Source of the DNA: Virgibacillus natechei
GTDB lineage: Bacteria > Bacillota > Bacilli > Bacillales > Amphibacillaceae
Length of the DNA stretch: 64,000 bases
Direction: 5' to 3'
Assembly: GCF_026013645.1 (NCBI RefSeq)
Contig: NZ_CP110224.1
Span: 1,178,001-1,242,000 of the forward strand
A program made the position numbers and the translations under genes. The number at the start of each line of letters is the position of its first letter. Positions within the stretch are counted from its first letter, which is position 1. Positions 35,862 to 43,526 of the stretch are shown here, piece after piece. Under the pieces are notes generated by a model. That model was not told where the DNA came from. It did no database searches and saw only the letters and a list, made by a program, of their open reading frames with translations.

Positions 35862-36173
35862 GTGATTTACAATGTTGTCATTACAACGCCTGCTGAAAAT
35901 GATTTACGTGAAATAGGCAGGTATATTTCAAAAGAACTCTTGGAGCCTGAATCAGCACAAAAAGTGATTGGAAAAATTGCAGATGCAATCATAAATTTGG
36001 AGCATATGCCATATAGAAATGCTCTGGTACATGATACTCGTTTAGCAAAAATGGGAATAAGGCATTTATTAGTAGGGAATTACATTGTATTTTATACTGT
36101 AATTGAGGATAGGAGATCAGTTACAATTATACGAATGCTTTATAATAAACGTAACTGGCAGAACCTGTTATGA
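35862..36173 (+). CDS. RelE/ParE-family toxin
   Basis: 103 residues from GTG 35862, which is 9 bases after AAAGGA at the end of the antitoxin gene. The fold markers are VVITTPAENDLREIGRYIS, GIRHLLVGNYIVFY and SVTIIRMLYNKRNWQNLL. The C-terminal RMLYNKRNW strand is shared by the RelE and ParE branches. The ending (Arg, then NW..L) is closest to the ParE/YoeB-like type II toxins. Whether it cuts mRNA or poisons gyrase cannot be decided by eye. Confidence 0.9.
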   Translation: MIYNVVITTPAENDLREIGRYISKELLEPESAQKVIGKIADAIINLEHMPYRNALVHDTRLAKMGIRHLLVGNYIVFYTVIEDRRSVTIIRMLYNKRNWQNLL

Positions 36174-36332
36174 AAGGGAGAACCACTCAATCTTTTCTCT
36201 CCTCAACACCACAAGCGCCCTATCGTAACCTGTAATTCTTTAGGAAAAAAAGTCGTTAAACAACTAAATTAGACTATATGGCATATACGCCTAATGAAAT
36301 CACCATTTCTCCTAGACTTCCCCCCAATAAAA

Positions 36333-36390
36333 TGAGGCCATCGAGCATATAAATATGGCACGAACATTCCGAAGCCATTATTACAGAAGA
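36333..36390 (+). pseudogene. Internal proA fragment (duplicate)
   Basis: It matches proA 34791-34851 (GAGGCCATCGAGCATATAAA to CCATTATTACAGAAGA) with a 4-base deletion, another single-base loss and a substitution. It then jumps directly to the proA end in copy B, so 200 or so bases of proA are missing. It is the residue of a duplicated proA 3' end. Confidence 0.88.
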
Positions 36391-36391
36391 A

Positions 36392-36528
36392 GGAACTAAC
36401 AAAACGTAAGCGAACAGTTAATGATGCTGTTCGCTTACTTTCATTCCATTTGAAAGGAAAATTGATTCTCTTTTTTAAAGATACCTTTATCATAGACGCG
36501 CTCATGAAAAGTGACGTTATCTTGATTG
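36392..36528. repeat. Direct repeat copy B
   Basis: Near-identical to 35054-35190. Here the NRDE reading frame is complete and the proA part is the remnant, the mirror of copy A. Confidence 0.9.
36407..36437 (-). terminator. Terminator of the NRDE gene (repeat copy)
   Basis: The same TAAGCGAACAG hairpin as behind proA. On the minus strand it is followed by CGTTTTGTT, 4 bases past the NRDE stop. Confidence 0.8.
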
Positions 36529-37205
36529 TCGATGAGCAGAACAGTGGAGGAGCGAGTACCATAATCCGGGGTTTGGATGAATAGGGGAGACAGTTTTCGT
36601 TCGAACTCTATTCCTACACCTGTTTCTGGTAAATCCTCATCTCGAGCGTGTTCTGCATCTGAAATAATCTCAAAAAGTTCATCGGGTTGGATTTTTTCCT
36701 GGTTCATGACATAGTCTCGCAGGTTTTTCTTTCCTTTTGTTACTTTTGGCCATGGAGTGTTCAGCGTATCATTACTTAACCCATGTGTTCCTGGTGCTAT
36801 TTCGGTTATTTCATCATGTACATTATTGTAATGGAATAATTGGTCTTTATCGCCGACAATTACATTGAAACCCACATATTTACCTTTGTCCTGTTTTAAT
36901 GTATGAAGAAATGATGTTGCAGAAATATCGTTGGCTAAATAATTCGTAACAATTTCACCCCGAGAATACGTGCCAGCTTGCATGTGATCCGGATCACGAA
37001 AATTCGTTAAGGCAGCAAAACGCCCCTGCTTTGTAACGCCAAGCCAGGTTCCCATCTGAACCAAATCCCGTCCTGCCAGAATGTGCGGTTCGTCTTCCCA
37101 AAAGTTAGCAGGCGCAGTTGGGCGACCATAAAACTCATCACGGTTCGCAGCAACAATTAATTTATAATTTGGATGATCATTTAAATGAAAATTAATTAAG
37201 CACAT
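36441..37205 (-). CDS. NRDE (TANGO2-like, DUF833) family protein
   Basis: 254 residues. MCLINFHLN at the start supplies the Cys2 expected to become the N-terminal nucleophile of this Ntn-hydrolase-like fold. The name-giving ANRDEFYGRPT follows, then GRDLVQMGTWLGVTKQGRFAALTNFRDP. Human and bacterial relatives have been linked to haem and lipid handling, but the biochemical role is unsettled. GGGGGA precedes the ATG. The 3' end lies in a duplicated segment shared with the proA region. Confidence 0.9.
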   Translation of the reverse strand: MCLINFHLNDHPNYKLIVAANRDEFYGRPTAPANFWEDEPHILAGRDLVQMGTWLGVTKQGRFAALTNFRDPDHMQAGTYSRGEIVTNYLANDISATSFLHTLKQDKGKYVGFNVIVGDKDQLFHYNNVHDEITEIAPGTHGLSNDTLNTPWPKVTKGKKNLRDYVMNQEKIQPDELFEIISDAEHARDEDLPETGVGIEFERKLSPLFIQTPDYGTRSSTVLLIDNQDNVTFHERVYDKGIFKKENQFSFQME

Positions 37206-37256
37206 CGTTACATCCCCCTTTAGGGAGTATTATACGGGAGGGGGAGGGGGCATGTC

Positions 37257-37396
37257 GACCGAACAGTACCAGGCACGCTCCCAGTTTTTGTCGAATGCTG
37301 CTATGAACGCTGGACGAGTGCTCTGAGCGCTGGACAGGACGCTCTGGACGCTGGACGAGAGTCTCTGGACGCGGAACAAACAGCCCCGAAAGCTGA
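37257..37396. repeat. Degenerate short repeats, CTGGACG/CTCTGGACGC units
   Basis: Starting from GACCGAACAGTACCAGGCAC, the stretch is filled with near-copies of GCTGGAC(G)A and GCTCTG(G)ACGC. Related decayed text lies at 35195-35300. No gene is seen. The stretch adjoins a GGCGAACAGTG palindrome. Confidence 0.6.
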
Positions 37397-37427
37397 AAGG
37401 CGAACAGTGACAGGCACTGTTCGCCTT
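37397..37427. repeat. GGCGAACAGTG palindrome, copy near tatA
   Basis: AAGGCGAACAGTG and its complement with a 5-base centre, 11 bases past the tatA stop. Likely doubles as the terminator of the tatA transcript. Confidence 0.75.
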
Positions 37428-37437
37428 ATAACTATAA

Positions 37438-37659
37438 CTATTCTGTTTTTTCTGCTTGAGGGTCATATGTTTCGGTTTTTTTTACTTCTTCTATTGGATC
37501 ATCATCATCACTCACGAGGCTGCTGGCTGATTTCTTAAATTCCGAGAGGGTTTGCCCAAAGGCAGAACCGATTTCTGGTAGTTTTTTCGGCCCGAAAATA
37601 ATTAAAGTGATGATTACAATGAGAATTAAGCCCGGGATGCCTATATTTGTAAAGCCCAT
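37438..37659 (-). CDS. tatA: Twin-arginine translocase subunit TatA
   Basis: 73 residues from ATG 37659, which is 7 bases after GGAGG. A GTG two codons upstream almost touches that site and is unlikely. One membrane helix ([22 protein letters not shown], with the conserved [10 protein letters not shown] hinge) is followed by an amphipathic helix ([14 protein letters not shown]) and an acidic tail. It forms the pore-like part of the Tat export machine. No tatC is in the window. It sits 24 bases downstream of a GMC dehydrogenase whose partner has a Tat signal, suggesting a substrate-dedicated TatA. Confidence 0.94.
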   Translation of the reverse strand: MGFTNIGIPGLILIVIITLIIFGPKKLPEIGSAFGQTLSEFKKSASSLVSDDDDPIEEVKKTETYDPQAEKTE

Positions 37660-37683
37660 TTTCACACCTCCTTTTCTTATAAG

Positions 37684-39429
37684 TTAGGCAAGCTTACTGT
37701 TCTTTGTCTTATTAGCTTCTACAAGTTGTCCATTTTCTTCCCTGAATTTTATAATTCCTTCTGCTGCTCGATATGCGAGAGCTCCCACTGTACCAGTTGG
37801 GTTATAGCCTCCATTATGTGCGAATGCAGAAGCACCTACGACAAATAGGTTGTCCACGTCCCACATTTGGGAATAATTATTTACCGCTGAAGTTTCAGGG
37901 TCACCACCCATGATGGCACCTCCGGTATTATGGGTTGTTTGATAAGGCACAATGTTATAATGGTCTGTCATTTCAGTGGGTTCAACTATATCCGCCCCCA
38001 TTTCATGGAGTATATCTGCACACTTATCCATAAGGAAATCATGTAAGTTTCTATCCTGTTCTGTATAGTCATAAGTTAACCGAAGAAGTGGGTATCCAAA
38101 GTTATCAGTATAATCCGGATCCAAATCTAAATAATTCTCCCGATGAGGCATGGATGCACCCTGGCAACTAACACTTAATGCTCGGTGATAGTATTTTAAC
38201 GATTCATTTTTAAATTCCGCCCCCCAATTGGGTGTGTCTTTAGGAACGATATTGTTATTAATAGGACGCTGTCCAGTTTGGGTAATCGCAGCAACTCCAC
38301 CATGTATAAAGTCTAGATCGGTATGATCAAAATTATCCCCATTATAGTCATCTACAGCAGCACCTAGTGCGCCAGCCCCCATATACGTATTGAATTTTTC
38401 ATTTTCAAAGAACCCTGTGGCACCTGGAAGGATCTGATAACAATAATTTTTACCAATAACGCCAGATCCCGTTGCCCGGTCATAAGGACGACCGATTCCA
38501 GAGTTTAAAAGCAAACGGACATTATTCATCACATAGCTTGTTAATACAACGACGTCTGCTGGTTGAATAAATTCTTCTCCTGTTTGCAAATCTACATATT
38601 TAACACCAGTTGCTCTATTGCCATCGTACATCACTTCGGTTACGTTAGAGTGTGTTCTTAAATCGAAATTTCCAGTTTTTTCAGCAGTGGGAAGGACGGT
38701 AACATTCGGTGTAGACTTGGCGCCATATTCACAACCGAAACGCTCACAAAAACCGCAATATTGACATTTAGCAATGGTTTCACCATCAGGGTTTTCATAG
38801 GCTTCTGATAAATTACCTGAAGGAATATGGCCGGGGTGGAGATCTAAATTATTAGCAGCCTCTTTAAAACGTAACGTAATCGGCGTTTCCTTCATTGGTG
38901 GAGTGGGATACGGATTACTTCTTGGTGCGCTCATTGGATTTTCTTCACCACTAATACCAGTTGTTTCTTCAAACTGATAAAAATAAGGTTCTAACTCATC
39001 GTAGGTTATTCCCCAGTCTTGGATGGTATAATTTTCATCCAATTTATTTTCTCCATATTTTTCATCAGTAAGTGTCTTAATTTCAAGATCATATGGTAAG
39101 AAACGCCAAGTTTGTCCGTTCCAATGTACACCAGATCCACCAACACCTTCCCCAAGTAGGAAGGAACCTAATTGGCGCATCGGAAGTGCGCGCTCATCAC
39201 TATGATTCCTAAATGTTACTGTTTCTTTAGATAAATCCTGCATCAAATCATATCGGATAGCATATCGATATTCATCGTGAACCTGTTGGAAATCCTCTGT
39301 AGATCTACCTTTTCCACGTTCAAGGCCAACGACATTTGCTCCTTCTTTGGCAAGTTCCGCAGCAATGATTCCGCCTGTCCAACCAACTCCAACTGTAACT
39401 ACTTCTACCTTATCTAATTCTGTCGCCAT
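37684..39429 (-). CDS. GMC-family oxidoreductase, large FAD subunit (gluconate 2-dehydrogenase-like)
   Basis: 581 residues. The FAD-binding motif VVTVGVGWTGGIIAAELA (GxGxxG) is at about 10-28. Further along are GVGGSGVHWNGQTWRF (about 95) and a Cys-rich KCQYCGFCERFGCEYGAK near residue 220. The C-terminal catalytic part has QTTHNTGGAIMG and SAFAHNGGYNPTGTVGALAYRAAE. It has no signal peptide, so it would be exported in complex with the Tat-signal subunit encoded just upstream. Substrate is a sugar or sugar acid by family. Electrons would go to a quinone or cytochrome; no cytochrome subunit gene is present here, unlike classical three-subunit enzymes. Confidence 0.92.
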   Translation of the reverse strand: MATELDKVEVVTVGVGWTGGIIAAELAKEGANVVGLERGKGRSTEDFQQVHDEYRYAIRYDLMQDLSKETVTFRNHSDERALPMRQLGSFLLGEGVGGSGVHWNGQTWRFLPYDLEIKTLTDEKYGENKLDENYTIQDWGITYDELEPYFYQFEETTGISGEENPMSAPRSNPYPTPPMKETPITLRFKEAANNLDLHPGHIPSGNLSEAYENPDGETIAKCQYCGFCERFGCEYGAKSTPNVTVLPTAEKTGNFDLRTHSNVTEVMYDGNRATGVKYVDLQTGEEFIQPADVVVLTSYVMNNVRLLLNSGIGRPYDRATGSGVIGKNYCYQILPGATGFFENEKFNTYMGAGALGAAVDDYNGDNFDHTDLDFIHGGVAAITQTGQRPINNNIVPKDTPNWGAEFKNESLKYYHRALSVSCQGASMPHRENYLDLDPDYTDNFGYPLLRLTYDYTEQDRNLHDFLMDKCADILHEMGADIVEPTEMTDHYNIVPYQTTHNTGGAIMGGDPETSAVNNYSQMWDVDNLFVVGASAFAHNGGYNPTGTVGALAYRAAEGIIKFREENGQLVEANKTKNSKLA

Positions 39430-39452
39430 AATTTTTTTCCTCCATTCCTATA

Positions 39453-40208
39453 TTAAAAATGTGCTCTTAAAGCTTGTGGTTCTTTATTAATAAATTCTTC
39501 TTCTTCAATTTCATCTAAGTAACTCATATAGGTGCCTGGATACTCTTTCATCAACCAACCTTCCATATCGCCATTACCGCCGTAAAGTGGATCTGCATAC
39601 GCACCTTCAATGGTAGCTGAGCGTAGCAATTCAAAAAAAGTAGTAGGCGTAACACCTTTCATTTCTACATCGTCATCTTGAAATCTACTCAATATCTGAT
39701 CTTGTTGATCTCCTTCAAGATCCAAGAAAGAAGCATCAAAGTCGTTCTGGCTCTCTCTTTCTATTGCTTGAATTCCAATATCGAAGACTTCATGTCTTTT
39801 AAGTCGTGTTTGATACCCCTGAAAATCAGAACCTGGATAAAAAGGTCCTTTCATATACTCTCTATCATTATTGCCGTATGATCCAGCCAACTGGTGATCT
39901 ATAAAAAAAGGAACACCTAACGTGATAGCACCGGGACCATTATCATCTTCGGGGAAAATTCGCTCCGTTGCTTCGCTTAGTATGTTAAAATCCTTTTGTC
40001 TGGTAAAATACATAAGCGCACGATTATAATCATTTTCTCCACCAGTTGTTGTTTCCGGAGCAGTTTGTTGATCGTCATTAAAAATATTTGTGCCAAAAAG
40101 TGAACCAAGTATACCGCCACCAATTGCACCACCAGCTAAGTAGCTGGAATTTCTAATAAACTTCCGGCGGGACATCCCTGATTGTTTTTTTTCATTTTCA
40201 TCGGCCAA
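39453..40208 (-). CDS. Gluconate 2-dehydrogenase subunit 3-family protein with Tat signal
   Basis: 251 residues from TTG 40208, which lies 7 bases after GGAGGAGG; an ATG 21 bases upstream contains that site within its own first codons and is rejected. The twin-arginine signal MSRRKFIRNSSYLAGGAIGG is followed by a linker. The subunit 3 domain (about 75-245) has FNILSEATERIFPEDDNGPGA and FFELLRSATIEGAYADPLYGG. It carries its FAD partner across the membrane by piggy-back export. The gene order subunit 3, GMC subunit, tatA makes a compact export cassette. Confidence 0.92.
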   Translation of the reverse strand: MADENEKKQSGMSRRKFIRNSSYLAGGAIGGGILGSLFGTNIFNDDQQTAPETTTGGENDYNRALMYFTRQKDFNILSEATERIFPEDDNGPGAITLGVPFFIDHQLAGSYGNNDREYMKGPFYPGSDFQGYQTRLKRHEVFDIGIQAIERESQNDFDASFLDLEGDQQDQILSRFQDDDVEMKGVTPTTFFELLRSATIEGAYADPLYGGNGDMEGWLMKEYPGTYMSYLDEIEEEEFINKEPQALRAHF

Positions 40209-40353
40209 TTTTATTCCTCCTCCATACATATTGAACTATTATAATTTCAATCATTGAGTATGATGCCCAATTTATTTAATTCATACGCATTTGATTATGA
40301 AATTCCTTTGGGTATATATAACGCAATTTTCTGAATTATATTGGCGGTAAAGG

Positions 40354-40378
40354 TAGGCGAACGATGCTTGTTCGCCTA
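40354..40378. terminator. Hairpin TAGGCGAAC/GTTCGCCTA
   Basis: Nine-bp arms, a shorter relative of the GGCGAACAG palindromes. It lies between the GMC pseudogene and the start of the Tat-signal gene. Confidence 0.55.
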
Positions 40379-40415
40379 ATTTCATGCTTTTGAACTCAAT
40401 AGAGAATCATTGTTC

Positions 40416-40855
40416 TTAAGCTAGCTTACTGTTTTTTTTCTTTTGAGCTTCTACAAGCTGTCCATCTTCTTCCCTGAATCTTATAATTCCTTCAGCTGCT
40501 CTATACGCCAATGCACCGACCGTACCTGTAGGGTTGTAGCCACCATTATGTGGGAAAGCAGAAGCTCCAATTACGAATACATTATCCATGTCCCACATTT
40601 GCAAATAATTATTCAGTACAGAAGTTTCTGGGTCATCTCCGATAATGACACCACCAGTAATATGGTCATTGTGGGCAGGGACGATATCAAAGTGCTCCGT
40701 CAGCTCAGTAGGCTCCACAGTCTCGGCACCCATCTCTTCTAAGATTTCAGCACATCTTGCCGTGATAAATTCATGTAGCTTACGGTCATGTTCGGTAAAA
40801 TCATAAGTAAGTCGGAGCAGTGGGTTCCCGTAGCTGTCTTTATATGTCGGATCGA
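40416..40855 (-). pseudogene. Second GMC oxidoreductase, C-terminal remnant
   Basis: About 147 codons match the C-terminus of the intact neighbour: DPTYKDSYGNPLLRLTYDF, then GASAFPHNGGYNPTGTVGALAY and the same NSKLA ending. The FAD-binding half and more than 400 residues are missing, cut at about 40855. Divergence from the intact gene (for instance HITGGVIIGDDP for HNTGGAIMGGDP) shows an old paralogue, not a recent duplication. Confidence 0.88.
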
Positions 40856-40912
40856 GTTATTATGTACATTTTTTACATAAATAAACTCAATTAAGAGGTA
40901 TTGTCAAACAAA

Positions 40913-40947
40913 AAAAGGCGAACAGTGCCTGGCACTGTTCGCCTTTT
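40913..40947. repeat. GGCGAACAGTGCC palindrome, perfect copy (terminator)
   Basis: Perfect 17-bp arms (AAAAGGCGAACAGTGCC and complement) around one T. A and T runs outside make it an effective bidirectional terminator for the stress gene that ends 15 bases away. Confidence 0.9.
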
Positions 40948-40961
40948 GGAAAATCATACGA

Positions 40962-41381
40962 TTAATCGCGACGTATGACTGCTTCTTCCATTTTTATGGT
41001 GTTACTCGTTGCATCATTTCCCATTTTTAAATTATCATCTGCTAGAACCAAAATATTTCCAGCTTGGACCTCATCTGTATACTTTTTTGCTTGATGTTCT
41101 GATACGCCAGAATTTATTAATTTCTCGTGTAATTCAATATGGGAATCTGTATCTGTATGCTCCGTAAATATTTTTTTTACCTTATCTATAAAGGATTCAT
41201 CTTCATTTTCAGATGGATCAGTTTTAACCTTTACATCCGTGCGCTTTTCCAAATCCTTCGAATGATCATTATTTGCAAAAATGATAATGTTTTTAGCATT
41301 ATATCCTTTAAGTTCTAAACGATCTACCACATTCACTGCTTCATCTTTAGAAGGATAGGATCCAATGATTTCTATGGCCAT
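40962..41381 (-). CDS. General stress protein of the YflT/GSP17M family
   Basis: 139 residues. The family domain occupies about 1-115 (IEIIGSYPSKDEAVNVVDRLELKGY at the start; GVSEHQAKKYTDEVQAGNILVLAD at the end). It is soluble and acidic, of unknown biochemical function, but members are sigma-B-dependent general stress proteins in Bacillus. A sigma-B-like promoter (41423-41448) lies 42 bases upstream of the gene, and AGGAGG is 10 bases before the ATG. Confidence 0.9.
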   Translation of the reverse strand: MAIEIIGSYPSKDEAVNVVDRLELKGYNAKNIIIFANNDHSKDLEKRTDVKVKTDPSENEDESFIDKVKKIFTEHTDTDSHIELHEKLINSGVSEHQAKKYTDEVQAGNILVLADDNLKMGNDATSNTIKMEEAVIRRD

Positions 41382-41422
41382 TTTAAAAACACCTCCTGTA
41401 GGAAATTATAAACTAGTATTCT

Positions 41423-41448
41423 TTTCCCAAGGATATAAGTTTTAAAAC
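41423..41448 (-). promoter_or_regulatory. Sigma-B promoter of the YflT-like gene
   Basis: On the minus strand GTTTTA-N14-GGGAAA is close to the sigma-B consensus GTTTAA-N12-14-GGGTAT. Confidence 0.6.
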
Positions 41449-41467
41449 GTACTGTCTGTTGATTGAA

Positions 41468-41590
41468 CAAAAGCGCAAGCGCCCGTTTAGCAACATACAA
41501 ACTGCGCCCGCGCATCGCGTGTGGTTCAACGTTGCCACGCAAAGTGGCGGTTTTAGTTGAACTTCCACTGCCGCTTGGCTATTTCGGTAA
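41468..41590. repeat. Dispersed repeat relic (AGCGCAAGCGCCC; GGCGGTTTTAGT)
   Basis: AAAAGCGCAAGCGCCCGTTT followed by GCCACGCAAAGTGGC and GGCGGTTTTAGTTGAACTTCC. The last piece matches, in reverse complement, part of the 319-bp element at 53985. No gene is seen in this 255-base gap. Confidence 0.5.
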
Positions 41591-41635
41591 ATAAATTATC
41601 CACTGCTTTTAAATTCTATGGTTTCCTGCAACGAA

Positions 41636-41668
41636 AAAGGCGAACAGTGCCTGGCACTGTTCGCCTTT
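41636..41668. repeat. GGCGAACAGTGCC palindrome, perfect copy (terminator)
   Basis: Perfect 16-bp arms around one T, 5 bases past the methyltransferase stop. It is identical in its core to 40913-40947. Confidence 0.9.
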
Positions 41669-41672
41669 CGTT

Positions 41673-42767
41673 TTATCCCCAAACTTCCTTTGCGGTATCC
41701 ACGATAAATTTCAATTTATCCCATTGCTGTTCTTCGGTTAATTTATTCCCGTGATGCGTAGAAGCGAATCCGCATTGGGGGCTTAGGGCTAACTGCTCTA
41801 ATGGCACATACTCAGAGGCTTCTCTAATACGTGCTTTAATTGCTTCTTTATCTTCGAGTTCGCCATTTTTCGATGTCACTACACCAAGCACGACCTGAGC
41901 TCCGCCATTTGGTATGTGATCCAATGGTTTAAAATCTCCGGAGCGATCATCATCGTATTCCAGGAAAAATCCATCTACTTTTTCTTTTGCCAATAATGTT
42001 GGGGCAATATGTGCATAGCTCCCTTCAAAAGCCCAGGTAGATTGATAGTTTCCACGACAGAGATGTGTTGTCACCGTTAAGTCATCCGGTTTTCCTTCCA
42101 AAACTCCATTAATGACACGTAATGCAAGATTAATTAAGTCATCTCTGGAAGTTGCCCCATCATTAAACGGGATATCCGGTGAAGATAATCCTGCAATATA
42201 GACGTCATCCAACTGTATATAACGTACACCATTATCGTAAAAAGATTTTAATGCATCTTGATACGCTTTTATAATATCGTTTGCGTATTCCTCTATGTCA
42301 GGATAAACCGTTTCATTACGTATGCCTTTATTAAATAACTGATTCGGACTTGGAATTGTTTGTTTCGCAACAGCACGTCCGCCGACAATTTCGTTGAATT
42401 CGATAAAGTCTTTTACAAATGGGTGATCAGGATTAAATGAAATTTTATCTGTATTACGGACATCGTACTTTTCTGTTTCAACCCCATCAAATGCATATCC
42501 TTTTTCAGGTACATAGCCTTCAATTCCGTTTAGGTGCTCCAAGAAGTCGAGGTGCCACCAGGTACGTCTAAATTCGCCATCCGTTACGGCTTCCAAGCCA
42601 ACTTCAATTTGCTTATCTACAATTCGTTTAATTTCACTCGTCTCGACTTCGCGTAGCTGTTCGGCAGTGATTTTATTTTCTTTAAAATCTTTCCTTGCTT
42701 CGTGTAAATTGTCCGGACGCAATAAGCTTCCGACGTGATCTGCTTTAAAAGGTGCTTTGTTTGACAT
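41673..42767 (-). CDS. MetE C-terminal-like methionine synthase/methyltransferase (YxjG/YxjH type)
   Basis: 364 residues, equal to the C-terminal catalytic half of cobalamin-independent methionine synthase. It begins FKADHVGSLLRP. Zinc-ligand candidates are His and Cys in VTTHLCRGNY and Cys in LALSPQCGFASTHHG. Such stand-alone proteins transfer a methyl group to homocysteine, with the donor still uncertain (folate or another methyl compound). A full SAM riboswitch precedes the gene on the same strand, placing it in the methionine regulon. The ATG has a fair ribosome binding site (GAAGGGATA). Confidence 0.92.
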   Translation of the reverse strand: MSNKAPFKADHVGSLLRPDNLHEARKDFKENKITAEQLREVETSEIKRIVDKQIEVGLEAVTDGEFRRTWWHLDFLEHLNGIEGYVPEKGYAFDGVETEKYDVRNTDKISFNPDHPFVKDFIEFNEIVGGRAVAKQTIPSPNQLFNKGIRNETVYPDIEEYANDIIKAYQDALKSFYDNGVRYIQLDDVYIAGLSSPDIPFNDGATSRDDLINLALRVINGVLEGKPDDLTVTTHLCRGNYQSTWAFEGSYAHIAPTLLAKEKVDGFFLEYDDDRSGDFKPLDHIPNGGAQVVLGVVTSKNGELEDKEAIKARIREASEYVPLEQLALSPQCGFASTHHGNKLTEEQQWDKLKFIVDTAKEVWG

Positions 42768-42805
42768 GGTATATCCCTTCTTTCTTCATTTTTTTAGCAG
42801 ATAGG

Positions 42806-42862
42806 AAAGTAACTTTCCTACTGCATCAGTGCAACTAAGCGAAAAGCCAAGTTTTCTAATAA
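42806..42862. repeat. Dispersed repeat, copy 1 (CTGCATCAGTGCAACTAAG)
   Basis: AACTTTCCTACTGCAT, CAGTGCAACTAAG and GCCAAGTTTTCTAA recur with small changes at 56169-56246. The copy lies between the riboswitch terminator and the gene it controls. Confidence 0.7.
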
Positions 42863-42863
42863 C

Positions 42864-43024
42864 GAAAAAACCCTCTTCTTGATATCAAGAAGAGGGTTGA
42901 CGTCATAATTGGTCACTCTTCTTATCTTCAAGCATTACGCTTCTGGAATTGGCACAGTACTCAAATGAGTCTGTTGCCGAGGTATCAAAGGGCCAGTCCC
43001 TCCACCTCTCTGGATAAGAAAATC
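42864..43024 (-). ncRNA. SAM-I riboswitch (S-box) with terminator
   Basis: Minus-strand order: P1 strand TTCTTATCC, GAGAGGTGGAGGGACTGGCCC, TCGGCAACAGAC, GTGCCAATTCC, then P1 strand GATAAGAAG. A perfect terminator follows (AACCCTCTTCTTGA and complement, then TTTTTT; 42864-42898). It would repress the MetE-like gene when SAM is plentiful. Confidence 0.95.
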
Positions 43025-43164
43025 ACATATTTAATTAAGTTATTATTTACTAGATTACAGGTAACTTGAAAAAATGTCAAGATAAAAATCGGAAAATTTA
43101 CAATGCAACAGTAGATTGCCATATGCCGTTTTATTAAATTATTTTAAATTATTAGATAAGTATA

Positions 43165-43216
43165 TTGACAAATTGTAAAAAGGTGAATTATGATATACAT
43201 ATACAAAATGTCGACA
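43165..43216 (+). promoter_or_regulatory. Promoter plus GntR operator upstream of the ectoine hydrolase gene
   Basis: TTGACA (43165-43170), 18 bases, TATGAT (43189-43194), then 14 bases to the palindrome core TGTCGACA (43209-43216), itself followed by ATCGGCA. The same -10 box, 14-base gap and 15-base TGTCGACAATCGGCA recur at 45841-45898 before the GntR gene. This points to shared repression by that regulator. Confidence 0.75.
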
Positions 43217-43526
43217 ATCGGCAGACCTAAAACGTATTCTTTCCAGACTATGCAATAGACCTAAAATAAATGAAGACAATTTTATGCAGTTCCTCCATAA
43301 ATGGGTGCAAATTCCCATGAGAAACAAGCCACCCCCAAGGCAGTTTGTTCATATAATGAATTAAACTGCCATAATAAGTAAGGATTTGGTTTATATTCCG
43401 TTTATATAGTGAAAACAAACTATAAGAAATGGAAAAATAGCACAAAAAGGAACATTGCAAAATCGTTCAATGAGTGAATACCGCGACACTCTGTTTGAAG
43501 GAATCAATTATGTATGAAGGGAAGGG
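43217..43526 (+). other. 310-base leader before the ectoine hydrolase gene
   Basis: No gene is convincing on either strand. On the plus strand there are several possible stems (for example GGCAGTTT with AAACTGCC at 43340-43372, and GGGTGC/CACCC around 43303-43335). These suggest a structured untranslated leader. I do not recognise a riboswitch class. Confidence 0.4.

Noticed and set aside
43139..43460. Two minus-strand frames of 62 and 70 codons in the doeA leader
   Set aside because: No ribosome binding sites and no family resemblance. They lie antisense to a leader with a strong plus-strand promoter.
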